The notes beneath the pieces were generated by a model. It saw only the letters and a list, made by a program, of their open reading frames with translations, ran no database searches and was not told the origin of the DNA. This document shows, piece after piece, positions 1-8,476 of a stretch of DNA of 48,716 nt (positions within the stretch are counted from its first letter, which is position 1; the number at the start of each line of letters is the position of its first letter). The position numbers and the translations under genes were made by a program. The stretch is from a virus, in the IMG/VR virus record IMGVR_UViG_3300038548_000125, positions 1 to 48,716 of that record; one strand, given 5' to 3'.

Positions 1-127
1 TCAATGTCTGCGTCGGCAACCTGTTTTATTTTAATGAGGCTAGTTATCTCGTCATAAAACATCGTTAAGTCACCATTTTTAATCAGCTCGTCAATGAGTT
101 TCTTAACTGCGGTTGGCTTGTTGATGT
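1..127. repeat. Terminal direct repeat, copy 1
   Basis: Bases 1-127 are identical to 48590-48716. An overlap of exactly 127 bases is the usual sign of a circular contig opened by an assembler using k=127, not of a biological terminal repeat. The non-redundant genome is therefore 48,589 bp. The repeat lies inside the hub gene, whose reading frame continues unbroken across the join. Confidence 0.97.
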
Positions 128-1310
128 TTCTTGTTAACGTGATGGTTGATGTTGCGGCTTTTACGGCTGTGTAATCATCTAAAAATGCTGATGGTATGCC
201 GGTAAAATCAGTTAATAATGTCTCGATTATTTCAACAACATTCACATCGTCAAATACAAGGCACTCTTGAATCGTTGCGTTAACATCGTGATCTGCTTGC
301 TCAGTGCCACCAATGGCTCTGTTATCAATAGTTAAAACAAAGTCACTTAATACAGTGCATTCGATCACTTCGGAGTCGATACGCACGAAAGCTTTAGACG
401 TTGCTGATCCATAATCAAAGGCTGGTGCGCCTTCGTATGTTATCGTGCCGCTCGCGTCTATTATGGCAATCGTATTAGTGCCTTTTGATGCTACTGGCGC
501 TTTTGATTTGGCATCGTCAGATAATATAAGAGGGTCCAAGAATGAAACATTAAATACGCCATTTTTTAACTGGGCTTTATCCATTATGTATTCGCGGGTA
601 ATAAAGTTATCAAGATTAAAATTAAGAGGGTCAAATCCTTGGTGAATTTTAATTGGCCTCCCTTCAAAATTTGGGTGCCTAGCTATCCACTTGGTTACCA
701 ATGTCCCCCTGCTTGTTCGCCTGTCTGCGTAAGGAACATATACATCATTATCAATACTATCAAGTATGCTTAATGATCCACCTGCACGCTTTCCCATCGA
801 TTGCCCCGGGTCTACAACGGCGGGTTTATGAGTCCATGATTTAAAACCGTTATAAAACACCTGATCTAAATCAAGCTGTGTTGATGGGAATCTAAATAAT
901 AGCTTAGTGTTAGCCTCAAATGAGTCAGGGCTATTGCAGGTAAAAGGAGTTCCATAACATGAGCCATCAGCCTCGCCTAAGTGCTGCAATATTGCCGCGC
1001 TTGGTGAGTGAGCAGCATCTATTGTCCCAAAGTGGCCGCGACTAATAACCGTTAGTTGAATATTTGAATCAACAGTAACTTTTATAACTTCGCTATCCCA
1101 CAGTATAAACGGCGTCGAGTTAACGAATGAAAGAGCTGTGCCGCCTGTTATGGCTAGGGTTGTTGTCGCGCCCTGCGCTAGTGAGTCGCTTATGGTTATC
1201 GCGCCATCAAGCACAGATTGGGCCGTAGTGTGTCGACAGCGGTCCAGCTCTATGTCTGCTATAGTTATAATTTTTTGACCGGCTTTTATTTTTAAGTCGT
1301 TAAATGACAT
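1..1310 (-). CDS. J-like tail hub / receptor-binding protein, N-terminal part
   Basis: The frame opens with ATG at 1308-1310 (MSFNDLKIKAGQKIITIADI) and runs without a stop to base 1. It continues at 48589 and ends at 47281, giving 872 residues in all. It follows the distal tail gene and precedes the tailspike, the place of the central hub/host-specificity protein at the tail tip. Readable segments include YGTPFTCNSPDSFEANTKLL (residues about 119-138) and TKWIARHPNFEGRP. Similar proteins occur in marine and pseudomonad siphophages. Role is inferred from position and general resemblance; the continuity of the frame is seen directly. Confidence 0.85.
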   Translation of the reverse strand, partial: MSFNDLKIKAGQKIITIADIELDRCRHTTAQSVLDGAITISDSLAQGATTTLAITGGTALSFVNSTPFILWDSEVIKVTVDSNIQLTVISRGHFGTIDAAHSPSAAILQHLGEADGSCYGTPFTCNSPDSFEANTKLLFRFPSTQLDLDQVFYNGFKSWTHKPAVVDPGQSMGKRAGGSLSILDSIDNDVYVPYADRRTSRGTLVTKWIARHPNFEGRPIKIHQGFDPLNFNLDNFITREYIMDKAQLKNGVFNVSFLDPLILSDDAKSKAPVASKGTNTIAIIDASGTITYEGAPAFDYGSATSKAFVRIDSEVIECTVLSDFVLTIDNRAIGGTEQADHDVNATIQECLVFDDVNVVEIIETLLTDFTGIPSAFLDDYTAVKAATSTITLTRNINKPTAVKKLIDELIKNGDLTMFYDEITSLIKIKQVADADI

Positions 1311-2116
1311 TATGCATATCCATTAATAACGAATGTCACGTCTGAATGGTTAGACGTGACATAAGACGGTTTGTGTAATCTATTAGGTGGTTGAATTCCA
1401 AAAATCACCTGATCCTTTATATTTGACCACTTGAAAAACACTGGTTTAGAGTCTAAAACGTGGTTAGCAAAATCCTCCCAAACCTCCTCTATGTCAGTGA
1501 AATTTACGAATCTAAACGTCCCTTTCGACTCGAAGCCCCTTACCTCCCTTCGCCCTGTAATAAAGCTATTACCGTCCGTGGTAAATTGCTCGGCGGTATC
1601 TAATGAGCTGAATCTTGCAGGCTGGAAACCCAATGACGGCGTCCGGTTGAAGACTACGGCGCGACCAACATAGATAGCGCCAATGAATAATTTTGATGTA
1701 AAGTTCAGGGTTAGCCTTTGTTGTATTGAGTTTTTTGTTCCGAAGAATTTAAGGAATGGGCGGTTATTTTTTAGGCCATTAAATTCAGCGACAACCTCAA
1801 AGCCCGAGCCTGAATCAACCTCAAGTTGACCGGACAAGGCGGCTTCTTCTGAGTTATGAATTGCAAAGCCGAAATAATCTATGTCCGTCGGCACGGTCTG
1901 AACAAATGTGATAACAACGCTTCCGCTGGTGGCTAACGGGCTGTATTTCGTGTTGTCTCGAAAATCGATAGTGTTAGCAAATGGGAATAGCGGATCTTCT
2001 GCCTCGCCAGTTATAGTTGACACATCAAGAACGGTCCTAAACCCAAGAATACTAAAATCATTAGCTTGTTGCGTTGCTTGTAGACTTGTGTCAACTACTA
2101 AAGTATTGCCGCTCAT
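1310..2116 (-). CDS. Putative distal tail / tail-tip protein
   Basis: A 268-residue protein between the tape measure and the hub, sharing single-base stop/start overlaps with both. It is rich in beta-prone segments (VVITFVQTV, LTLNFTSKLFIGAIYVGRAV) and has no membrane segment. Position directly after the tape measure is that of the distal tail protein (lambda L/M or Dit equivalents), which joins tail tube to hub. A Dit-type beta-sandwich and a carbohydrate-binding domain both fit by eye. Function rests mainly on gene order. Confidence 0.6.
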   Translation of the reverse strand: MSGNTLVVDTSLQATQQANDFSILGFRTVLDVSTITGEAEDPLFPFANTIDFRDNTKYSPLATSGSVVITFVQTVPTDIDYFGFAIHNSEEAALSGQLEVDSGSGFEVVAEFNGLKNNRPFLKFFGTKNSIQQRLTLNFTSKLFIGAIYVGRAVVFNRTPSLGFQPARFSSLDTAEQFTTDGNSFITGRREVRGFESKGTFRFVNFTDIEEVWEDFANHVLDSKPVFFKWSNIKDQVIFGIQPPNRLHKPSYVTSNHSDVTFVINGYA

Positions 2117-4041
2117 TAAGTCGCCCCTGTTCTAACAGCTTCAGCCTGAGCGTTAGATATGTTTATTGCAATGTCTGAGTCTGATTCTAACACACTATTA
2201 AGAGCCTCTTTAAACATAGCTCCCGTCAGCAAGGCGTTATCATCAATCCTAATGTCGATGGCTCTGGTTTGCTGTGGTAGGTCTTGTGCCGTGGCTGTTG
2301 GTGCTTGCTGCCCTCCACCGCCTCCGCCGATGGATGGTGACGAACCGCCAATACTAGCCGCCTGAGCCAAGCCGGTGGCCGCAATTAATCCGGCTGAAAT
2401 CTTGCCAAAAGTTAATATAGAGGCGGCGGCTGGTGGTCCTGCTATTGGGCCAAGCACAGCAAGAGCTTTAGTTGCTCCAACTTGTGAGTTAACCAACGTC
2501 TGAGCAATGCCTAGCCCTTTCTCCACCGCTATTAGTGCTATTGCTGCTTTCTTTGAGTTGCCAACCAGTAATCTCGCTAGTCCGATGGCCTGTTGGTTTA
2601 CGGTTGCTTTTATTGCTATTATTTGTTGGGCTGAGTCTTCTTCTGCGCTTATTCTTATGCCTGACATTAAAAGTTCATGCTCGGTAAGTGCTGCGGCCTG
2701 TGCATGATCAAATGATTTTCTTAACTCAACTTTCGCCGCTTCGTTGGCCCCCAAAGCCTCAAGCTCTATTGCGTTTCTATCCTGAAGTTTAGCTACCTTA
2801 TCTAAAAATCTATTTTCCTCATTAATTTGCGCTTCCGAGGCGATCCCGTTTTCTAGGTCGAGTATATTTCTCAAATGGCGCTCTGATAATTGGGTTTCTC
2901 GCTCAAAAAACGCAACTGAATCTTCAAACTGCTTCTGCTGTGCGTCTAACCTTCTTTGACGCCTTTCTGCCTGCGCTGCCGTTTCTGGCTTGTCAGGTAT
3001 AACAACCGCCGCGCCTGACTTTTTATCCCCACCAAAGACGCCCTTTAATATGTCGGTTTTGGAAACGCTAGACTCAAGCGAAAACAGCTCTTCCTTTGCT
3101 GTTTTTATGTCATTGATCAGGCCTTGTATAACGGTTTCTGGTGCGCCACGGACTTGCGCAAGCTGAAGGGACTCGGTTAAATCCACGATGTCATCGGTTA
3201 GTGATTTTATGTTTGCCTCGCCGGTTATCAAGACGGTTATGTCGTTGGCTAACTCACCAAGGAACGACGAAAACGCATTACCCGCGCCGGTCACCTCGTT
3301 TAGCCGACCAACAGCAAGCAGGATCGCATCGCTAAGTTGTGTGATACCTTGCGCCACAGTTGGTATAGTTTGGCCGAAATCTTTTTCTATCGCTTCGCCT
3401 TGGTCTTTTAATGCCTGAACGACAACATCTGCCGTGATTGCTCCTTGAGCCGCCAACTCTCTAAGCTCGCCGCGTGTCTTTCCTGTGGCGTCTGCGAATG
3501 CCTGCATTAACCTTGGCGCTGATTCTGCCACTGAGTTAAACTCATCACCACGTAAGACGCCACTAGCAAGAGCTTGGCTTAATTGTGTTATGCCAGCGCT
3601 CGCCTCGGCAGAGCTTGCGCCTGATATGATAAACGCCTGCGTGATTGATTTGGTTATGCCAAGAAGATCTTCCTGAGTTACGCCTAAGTCCCTTGTTGAC
3701 CTCTCGAGTCTTGCGTATAAGTTGGCCGTAGCCTCAAATGATGATCTTGTTTGATTTGATATTTCTAGCAAGTCAGTTGTTACTTTCGTTAGCTCTTCGG
3801 TCGAACTGGTAGCTAATTTAAGTTGTGACTGTACGTTTGACCAAGCATCAGCATAGGCTACAACCTTTTGCGCGACAAGCGCGGCAGATACCGCCCCCGC
3901 AACCTTGGACAGGCTAAACATAGACTTTTCAACCGTATCAGTTGTTTTGCCTAGTCCCTTCATTTTCTTATCAAGGTTTTTTACGTTTCTTTCTGCTTTT
4001 TTAGAGCGTAGTTTTATGTCAATGAATCGTACGGTGGCCAT
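2116..4041 (-). CDS. Tail tape measure protein
   Basis: 641 residues, the longest uninterrupted frame in the tail cluster. The first about 270 residues match the tape-measure N-terminal domain (TIGR02675-like): TSSTEELTKVTTDLLEISNQ, then ITQLSQALASGVLRGDEFNS and PRLMQAFADATGKTRGELRE. A charged coiled coil follows (about 370-470), then hydrophobic stretches near the C terminus (GKISAGLIAATGLAQAASIG) that could enter the host membrane. At roughly 1.5 angstrom per residue the tail would be about 95 nm, typical of a siphophage. It directly follows the frameshifted chaperone gene. Confidence 0.92.
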   Translation of the reverse strand: MATVRFIDIKLRSKKAERNVKNLDKKMKGLGKTTDTVEKSMFSLSKVAGAVSAALVAQKVVAYADAWSNVQSQLKLATSSTEELTKVTTDLLEISNQTRSSFEATANLYARLERSTRDLGVTQEDLLGITKSITQAFIISGASSAEASAGITQLSQALASGVLRGDEFNSVAESAPRLMQAFADATGKTRGELRELAAQGAITADVVVQALKDQGEAIEKDFGQTIPTVAQGITQLSDAILLAVGRLNEVTGAGNAFSSFLGELANDITVLITGEANIKSLTDDIVDLTESLQLAQVRGAPETVIQGLINDIKTAKEELFSLESSVSKTDILKGVFGGDKKSGAAVVIPDKPETAAQAERRQRRLDAQQKQFEDSVAFFERETQLSERHLRNILDLENGIASEAQINEENRFLDKVAKLQDRNAIELEALGANEAAKVELRKSFDHAQAAALTEHELLMSGIRISAEEDSAQQIIAIKATVNQQAIGLARLLVGNSKKAAIALIAVEKGLGIAQTLVNSQVGATKALAVLGPIAGPPAAASILTFGKISAGLIAATGLAQAASIGGSSPSIGGGGGGQQAPTATAQDLPQQTRAIDIRIDDNALLTGAMFKEALNSVLESDSDIAINISNAQAEAVRTGAT

Positions 4042-4778
4042 TTATTTACCCTTATTCATTTTACGGCGCATTTCATCGCAAGTTTGAGTTATATATTCTT
4101 GATCTACCTCATGAATTGCCATGATAAATAAATCAGGTGCGCAACCATGTGAGCCGCTGTGATGTTGATAATAATGAATGTCACGGTCTTTAATCGGCAT
4201 AGGTCCGCCATTTTCTAATCTGCGCTCCTGGCTTAATCGGTTAAACGCATTGAGTAACATCATTTGCTTATTTGATAGCTTAGGCTTTAGTTTGTAAAAA
4301 TCATCAGCGTTGCCCATTCGATCGTACATCAGCCTTATTTGCTCTTCCTTTTCGCCATAGCCTACTTCTAGTCTATAGCTTAGCTCTTTTTTATTTCCTT
4401 AATATCCTCGCTAACTTCGTCAAATAAGTAATTGGCATAATTAGCGGCGTGGTTAATAAGTAGCGCGTTAAGACTTAATTTGTAATTAGGGTTAAGGAAT
4501 ACAGCTCTTGCGTTTGACCGGCTAAACACTAGTTCTTTGTCGTCGTCTAATATGCCGCTCCACCCAGTTACGCCGTGCTCAGCAAGCCAATGCGCCGTGA
4601 TTAGGTTCTCGTCAATATCATTAGGTGAAAACCCGTATATGCTGTTTCTAATCGATTCACGCTGTTTGTTATATTCGACCGTGTGGATTCGTTTAACGCA
4701 GATAAAACCGTCATCTAAATATAGCGGCGATCCGCTTTCTTGTTTGTCGGGGCATTCTGCGAAGTTTGATAGTTGCAT
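4042..4778 (-). CDS. Tail assembly chaperone GT fusion made by -1 frameshift
   Basis: The frame of the 132-codon upstream chaperone ends at TAA 4382-4380, but slipping back one base on A-AAA-AAG (4392-4386) enters an open frame. That frame reads ELSYRLEVGYGEKEEQIRL and then the ATG-led 95-codon segment to 4042. The product would be 245 residues, sharing 131 with the short form. This is the lambda G/GT arrangement, conserved immediately upstream of tape measure genes. The T-like part carries no domain I can name. The segment at 4042-4329 should not be called as an independent gene. Confidence 0.85.
4354..4392 (-). promoter_or_regulatory. Programmed -1 ribosomal frameshift signal
   Basis: Minus strand, 5' to 3': slippery heptamer A AAA AAG at 4392-4386 in the phase required for -1 slippage, a 6-base spacer, then a stem-loop at 4379-4354. 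The stem pairs GCTATAG with CTATGGC (7 bp, one G-U), then an A-G mismatch, then CTA/TAG closing a GAAG loop. Slippery site, spacing and hairpin match the classic dnaX-type signal, and the -1 frame is open to the end of the T-like segment. Confidence 0.88.
4380..4778 (-). CDS. Tail assembly chaperone G-like protein (unshifted product)
   Basis: 132 residues ending ...EIKKS. It is the short product of the frameshift pair upstream of the tape measure, expected in excess over the fusion. Acidic with scattered aromatics; no named motif is visible. The start is ATG at 4778, preceded within about 35 bases by an extended -10 promoter, so the chaperone/tape measure block can be transcribed independently of the endonuclease-like gene upstream. 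Confidence 0.85.
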   Translation of the reverse strand: MQLSNFAECPDKQESGSPLYLDDGFICVKRIHTVEYNKQRESIRNSIYGFSPNDIDENLITAHWLAEHGVTGWSGILDDDKELVFSRSNARAVFLNPNYKLSLNALLINHAANYANYLFDEVSEDIKEIKKS

Positions 4779-4803
4779 GGTTATTCCAATTAAGTATTAC
4801 GAA

Positions 4804-4812
4804 ATTATAACA
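4804..4812 (-). promoter_or_regulatory. Extended -10 promoter for chaperone/tape measure genes
   Basis: Reads TG-T-TATAAT on the minus strand, a perfect extended -10 with no recognisable -35. It is one of at least nine such elements in front of virion operons. It lies directly downstream of the terminator that ends the preceding endonuclease-like gene. Confidence 0.75.
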
Positions 4813-4813
4813 C

Positions 4814-4834
4814 GAAAAAGAGGCCGTAGCCCCT
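4814..4834 (-). terminator. Rho-independent terminator after endonuclease-like gene
   Basis: Minus strand AGGGGC-TACG-GCCTCT (6 bp, one G-U pair, tetraloop) followed by TTTTT. It begins six bases past the stop of the gene at 4841-5479, separating it from the tail chaperone genes. Confidence 0.8.
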
Positions 4835-4840
4835 TGGTGA

Positions 4841-5479
4841 TTATTGGTAGTATTCGCCTCGGGCTATTTCGCCTGATATCCTGATTAGCGCCTGCTTTAA
4901 TCGCTCGTCAGTTTGCTGTAATGCTATTTCGTGAACGTGGGTAGATTTGAATTTTAGATAAGCGGCGTGGGCTTTCTTTGGTGTGTCATACTTTCCTAAA
5001 TTGTTGTTATTTCCATGCGAGCCACATTGAGATAAAAACATACCATCCCTGCCGCAAATGCTAACGCCTTGGGGTAGCGTTCTTTTTGTTTCGCGCTTTC
5101 TTAAAATTAATTTATTTATCTTCTGGTCGACAAAAATACATAGCTCTGGGCTGTATATTTTGTTGTTTGTTTTTATAATATCCTTATCGTTTTGCTTGCC
5201 AATCCAGTTTTGATCTTTTACCCAGTCGTAAAAATTAGAAAAAATAAGCCACTCATCACAAACCAAGCAGTCTTTGTATTCTAATTGTTTATTTATGAAT
5301 TCGGGGTCATAACACCTTTGGATCATGTTTTTCCATGTGTCGTATATTGGGCAGTTATATTGCTTACCATTTAATCTAATGGTTACTTTGTAGCTCGCGT
5401 CGTTAGTTGCAACGCCAAGTATTAACTTTCTTCTTGAAAGGCTTAGTTCGCTTGCGGTTATTTCTTGAAATGAATACAT
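4841..5479 (-). CDS. Homing-endonuclease-like protein with AP2-type tail, copy A
   Basis: 212 residues and one of four related genes in this genome (others at 9513, 16525 and 33104). Shared order: G[VI].xNDxxY, an xRCY motif (IQRCYDP), a DEWLIFSNF block, then KDII..NNKIYSPELC. A degenerate AP2-like DNA-binding region follows (LPQGVSI...LGKYDTPKKAHAAY). Such proteins are free-standing, HNH/AP2-type selfish nucleases in phages; cleavage is inferred, not shown. It sits between tail tube and chaperone genes with its own promoter, structured leader and terminator. It is the most diverged of the four. Confidence 0.62.
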   Translation of the reverse strand: MYSFQEITASELSLSRRKLILGVATNDASYKVTIRLNGKQYNCPIYDTWKNMIQRCYDPEFINKQLEYKDCLVCDEWLIFSNFYDWVKDQNWIGKQNDKDIIKTNNKIYSPELCIFVDQKINKLILRKRETKRTLPQGVSICGRDGMFLSQCGSHGNNNNLGKYDTPKKAHAAYLKFKSTHVHEIALQQTDERLKQALIRISGEIARGEYYQ

Positions 5480-5574
5480 ATTGAATCCTCGGTTAAAGGC
5501 GGTCGATAAGTATGTGGAAATCTGAGACCAATCAGACGTTCGGTAATGAGCCTATCCACATATTTATTATACTA
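5480..5574 (-). promoter_or_regulatory. Promoter and structured leader of copy A nuclease gene
   Basis: The minus strand has TAGTATAAT (5574-5566) as a -10. The following leader pairs TATGTGG with CCACATA (7 bp) around an inner TCTGA/TCAGA hairpin. The ribosome site GAGGA lies after the structure, 7 bases before ATG 5479. Two of the other three nuclease genes have a similar promoter-plus-leader layout. Confidence 0.55.
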
Positions 5575-5582
5575 CATTTTAA

Positions 5583-6770
5583 TTAAAAGTTTCTGAAGAT
5601 CTGAACTGTTTTAGATGTTACCGAGTCCTCTTCTAGTGTCATAGTCATATCGTTGCTTGCTATAACATTTGAACCATCGGCCATTGAATGATCTGTAACA
5701 AGTGCCTGCATCAATTCAATAATCATCCACCTGGTAGTTCCTGAAAATTCAACCAGCATAGCGATAGAAAACGGGGTGCTATTTCTATATTTATCTCTCC
5801 ATAGAAATGTATTAGATATTACAGCTCTGGTAACAAGCGCCCCAGACACTTCGATATCCCCGAAGGCATAACGCGCCCCACTACAAGCTGCTGATCTATC
5901 CTCACTGTAACCGTTATTGAATTCCAAACCGAATGATTTTACTTCACAAGCAGAATCAATCCCATCAACATAAATAGCTGTAATGTTATTTGTTGAGCTG
6001 ACGACGCTTGATGTATCGATTGCTGAATCGGTTTGACCAGCTATAGCTGCATTACCTGAAACCAATGATTCAATATTTAGCGCGAAATTTCCTGTAACAA
6101 TTCCCGTCTCTCCGATTTCCAATGCGCCGGTGTTTATAACGGCATCGAGGAAAGTATCATGGCTTAAGTCGCCCGAGGCTGATTTGTCCAAGGTTCTAGT
6201 TTGAACCGTGAAATATGTAGGGTCACTACCGGATGATGTTTTCTGGCTTTCGATTGTCACTGATGCGCCAGCGGCTTCTACAGCAGGAGGAACCGGCAAC
6301 GTTTCAATATCGCCATCACTGTTTTTAACTGAAATTCTATAAAACCCGTCAATAGATGAATCGGCAAAACCGGTGATGTTAAACCAATCACCAACAATTA
6401 GCCCGGTAAAGCCATTAGCGCTATCTGTAAACCCATCGGCATCTGAAGCGATGGTTACGGCCGGCGCAACACTATTGTCGACCTTGTTGCCGTGGAGCAT
6501 TGCGTCTAAGTATAAAGCTGTTGACTCATTGAGTTCAAAACTTAACTCAGCAGCGTTAGTTGTAGATTCTTGGATCTGCATTCGCGCTTGGCGATTTGTC
6601 TTAACTTCATTTGAATTTGTGTAAGCAACTGTTTTTACTGGCTTACCTTCAACGCGCCTAAATTGGTCAAAGACGGGACTTGTATCTATTACGCCTTTTG
6701 CCGTTTGTGGGCTAGTAAATACGCTAATATCACTGCCAGATAATGAACGATCCGCAACTGTGGAACTCAT
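5583..6770 (-). CDS. Major tail tube protein
   Basis: 395 residues, in the tail-tube position between neck genes and tail chaperones. Sequence character fits the large two-domain tube proteins of siphophages: an N-terminal tube core (FRRVEGKPVKTVAYTNSNEV), an inserted Ig-like segment at about 95-170 (GFTGLIVGDWFNITGFADSS), then the remaining core ending MTLEEDSVTSKTVQIFRNF. No membrane segments. It should be one of the most abundant virion proteins. Its promoter carries an inverted repeat. Confidence 0.8.
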   Translation of the reverse strand: MSSTVADRSLSGSDISVFTSPQTAKGVIDTSPVFDQFRRVEGKPVKTVAYTNSNEVKTNRQARMQIQESTTNAAELSFELNESTALYLDAMLHGNKVDNSVAPAVTIASDADGFTDSANGFTGLIVGDWFNITGFADSSIDGFYRISVKNSDGDIETLPVPPAVEAAGASVTIESQKTSSGSDPTYFTVQTRTLDKSASGDLSHDTFLDAVINTGALEIGETGIVTGNFALNIESLVSGNAAIAGQTDSAIDTSSVVSSTNNITAIYVDGIDSACEVKSFGLEFNNGYSEDRSAACSGARYAFGDIEVSGALVTRAVISNTFLWRDKYRNSTPFSIAMLVEFSGTTRWMIIELMQALVTDHSMADGSNVIASNDMTMTLEEDSVTSKTVQIFRNF

Positions 6771-6792
6771 ATTTTCACCTTATTTGGTTTAG

Positions 6793-6842
6793 TGGCGAAA
6801 CCGCCAAATTTAATCTATTTTACCACAATAATATAAATTGTG
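6793..6842 (-). promoter_or_regulatory. Tail tube promoter with overlapping palindrome and leader hairpin
   Basis: Extended -10 TG-G-TAAAAT at 6825-6817. The inverted repeat CACAAT-N7-ATTGTG (6842-6824) overlaps its TG element, so it could be an operator. The predicted transcript begins just before a TGGCG-GTTT-CGCCA hairpin (6806-6793). The ribosome site is AAGG before ATG 6770. Confidence 0.6.
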
Positions 6843-6850
6843 TTATTAAG

Positions 6851-7255
6851 CTAAATCGCACCTTCTAGATAGAAGTTGGTACTAATTTGAACGTGATACC
6901 AGCTCTCAGTTTCGCCAATGGTTTGAATCGATGTTTCTTGAGTTTTGGTTTGTCCAAATTCAACATTTTGAAACGTTGCTCTTAATAATTCAGCGTCAGA
7001 CAATTGAGCTTGATCTCCGCTACCTTTTGGAACAAATGAATCTATGACAAATATCCCGAAAATTCGCTGGTAAAGATCCGGGGTTACATTGGCAGCTTCT
7101 TCAAATAACACCGTCGCTCTAAGCCATTTTGTATTTGTTGGGGTATCGAACGGCGCGTTAGGCTTTTTTAATGTTGCATCTGTGTAGCCAGCAGGCAAGT
7201 TACTTCTTAGCCTATTTATTAAATCTTTTTGCGTTTCTAGTGGTGAATTTGCCAT
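6851..7255 (-). CDS. Putative tail terminator / tail completion protein
   Basis: 134 residues, the last of four tightly coupled neck genes. Its start overlaps the preceding stop at 7255. Residues LRATVLFEEAANVTPDLYQR and WYHVQISTNFYLEG fit the alpha/beta tail terminator type that caps the tail tube before head joining. Assigned mainly from order: adaptor, closure, HK97 gp10-like, terminator, tube. Confidence 0.6.
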   Translation of the reverse strand: MANSPLETQKDLINRLRSNLPAGYTDATLKKPNAPFDTPTNTKWLRATVLFEEAANVTPDLYQRIFGIFVIDSFVPKGSGDQAQLSDAELLRATFQNVEFGQTKTQETSIQTIGETESWYHVQISTNFYLEGAI

Positions 7256-7620
7256 TATCTTGTCACTCGATTGATTACCATTTCAATAAATTTTGCTGGA
7301 GCTTGGAGGCTTGAACCATCGTTTAATTTTTCAATGTAAGGCTTGCTATTCGATATTGTAACGGTTGGGATGTTTTTACCTGTCACGCTTTGCATCTTTG
7401 TAGTGCCTTCGCTTAATGCCTGTCCCGCTCGCCTACCCTCGGGCGTGTCTCTTTGTGCCTTCTCGCTTAAAGTAACCTGCCAAGCGCCCCTAGCCTCGCC
7501 CGTATCTACTGGAGTCCCTAGTACAACACCATTCAATACCTGAAACCCAGTTATGCGAACGTCTTCAGCTAACTCATTGTTTAAATCGTCTAGTATTGAA
7601 AGTGTTTTTTCAAAGCCCAT
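7255..7620 (-). CDS. HK97 gp10-like neck protein
   Basis: 121 residues. The segment VLNGVVLGTPVDTGEARGAW is the hallmark of the HK97 gp10 family of head-tail joining proteins (the TPVDTGxxR motif). Overlaps neighbouring genes at both ends by single bases (TAATG junctions), implying coupled translation. Confidence 0.78.
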   Translation of the reverse strand: MGFEKTLSILDDLNNELAEDVRITGFQVLNGVVLGTPVDTGEARGAWQVTLSEKAQRDTPEGRRAGQALSEGTTKMQSVTGKNIPTVTISNSKPYIEKLNDGSSLQAPAKFIEMVINRVTR

Positions 7621-7979
7621 TATTTCACCCTAGCCTGGATAGTGTAAATAGCCTGAGCCGAATCTTCAGACACAAACTCTATGCTTACCGGTACGCCATT
7701 AAATGTCATGGCAGTATTATCCGCTCTAACATCTACGGTTATGCTTTGTTGCAATACTAAAATTCTAAAATCACCCACCTGAACTTTTTGCCCGTCAATT
7801 TGGGTTTTGTCGAATTCAGTCCTAATGCCTTTAGTGTTGTTAACTATGTCGCCGGTGGTCCCCTGGGTGTCATAATCAAACGTGCCCAGCTGAGTTAATA
7901 CAACATCATCCCTAAAATCACCAAACACGTTGTTAATTAAGTTGCTTGCTAACTGCTGAAAATCGACGCGAGTTACCAT
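7620..7979 (-). CDS. Putative head closure (stopper) protein
   Basis: 119 residues. It lies between the adaptor and the gp10-like gene, with one-base overlaps on both sides. The middle (QVGDFRILVLQQSITVDVRA) and end (FVSEDSAQAIYTIQARVK) are beta-rich, as expected for small-barrel head-closure proteins. Gene order is the main argument. Confidence 0.55.
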   Translation of the reverse strand: MVTRVDFQQLASNLINNVFGDFRDDVVLTQLGTFDYDTQGTTGDIVNNTKGIRTEFDKTQIDGQKVQVGDFRILVLQQSITVDVRADNTAMTFNGVPVSIEFVSEDSAQAIYTIQARVK

Positions 7980-8470
7980 TATAAAATCCTTACGGTACGG
8001 CCAAAGCCGCCAGCAATCACCAGCTCTTTAAGCGCCGCGTTAACTCTATCAAGCCTGGCTACTGACCATGATCCACCCTCAAAGAACTCTTGCTCAAGAG
8101 TGTCCAGCCTATTACGTTTGACGTTTTGATTGGTTTCGTTGGTGAGTAGTGATTGGCCGTTAGAGGCTGCGGCTGCTTCTGCTTGGCTGTTCTTTAATTG
8201 AATCGGAATAGAATCTTGATCGAATAAATCGCTAAATATAATTACATTTCGACGCGGATAGAGCAATGATTGGTCTGATTCGACTCTGGTGCCTTTGAAT
8301 CGCTGCTCGATAGACGTAAGGTAGTCGACGGCTAGTATCAGCTCGATTTCTCTTGTTGGTGCGTCTACGCCTATGGTTAGGTTGCGAGCCGCTGCGTATG
8401 CAACATAGAAAGCATCGTCAATAAAAGTATTTGACCCAGCAACTTGACTACCATCTTCAATTATTAGCAT
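7979..8470 (-). CDS. Head-tail adaptor protein
   Basis: 163 residues, helical with an early TFIDDAFYVAYAAARNL segment and LYPRRNVI in the middle. These are typical of the gp6/gp15-like adaptor group often mislabelled DnaT-like in databases. It begins the neck operon. The ATG at 8470 has no Shine-Dalgarno sequence and follows a hairpin with a T-run directly. Confidence 0.68.
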   Translation of the reverse strand: MLIIEDGSQVAGSNTFIDDAFYVAYAAARNLTIGVDAPTREIELILAVDYLTSIEQRFKGTRVESDQSLLYPRRNVIIFSDLFDQDSIPIQLKNSQAEAAAASNGQSLLTNETNQNVKRNRLDTLEQEFFEGGSWSVARLDRVNAALKELVIAGGFGRTVRIL

Positions 8471-8476
8471 TAAAAA

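Noticed and set aside
4042-4329. Independent 95-residue gene
   Set aside because: Lacks its own ribosome site and is in the -1 frame of the chaperone gene beyond a canonical slippery site, so it is the T-like part of a fusion.
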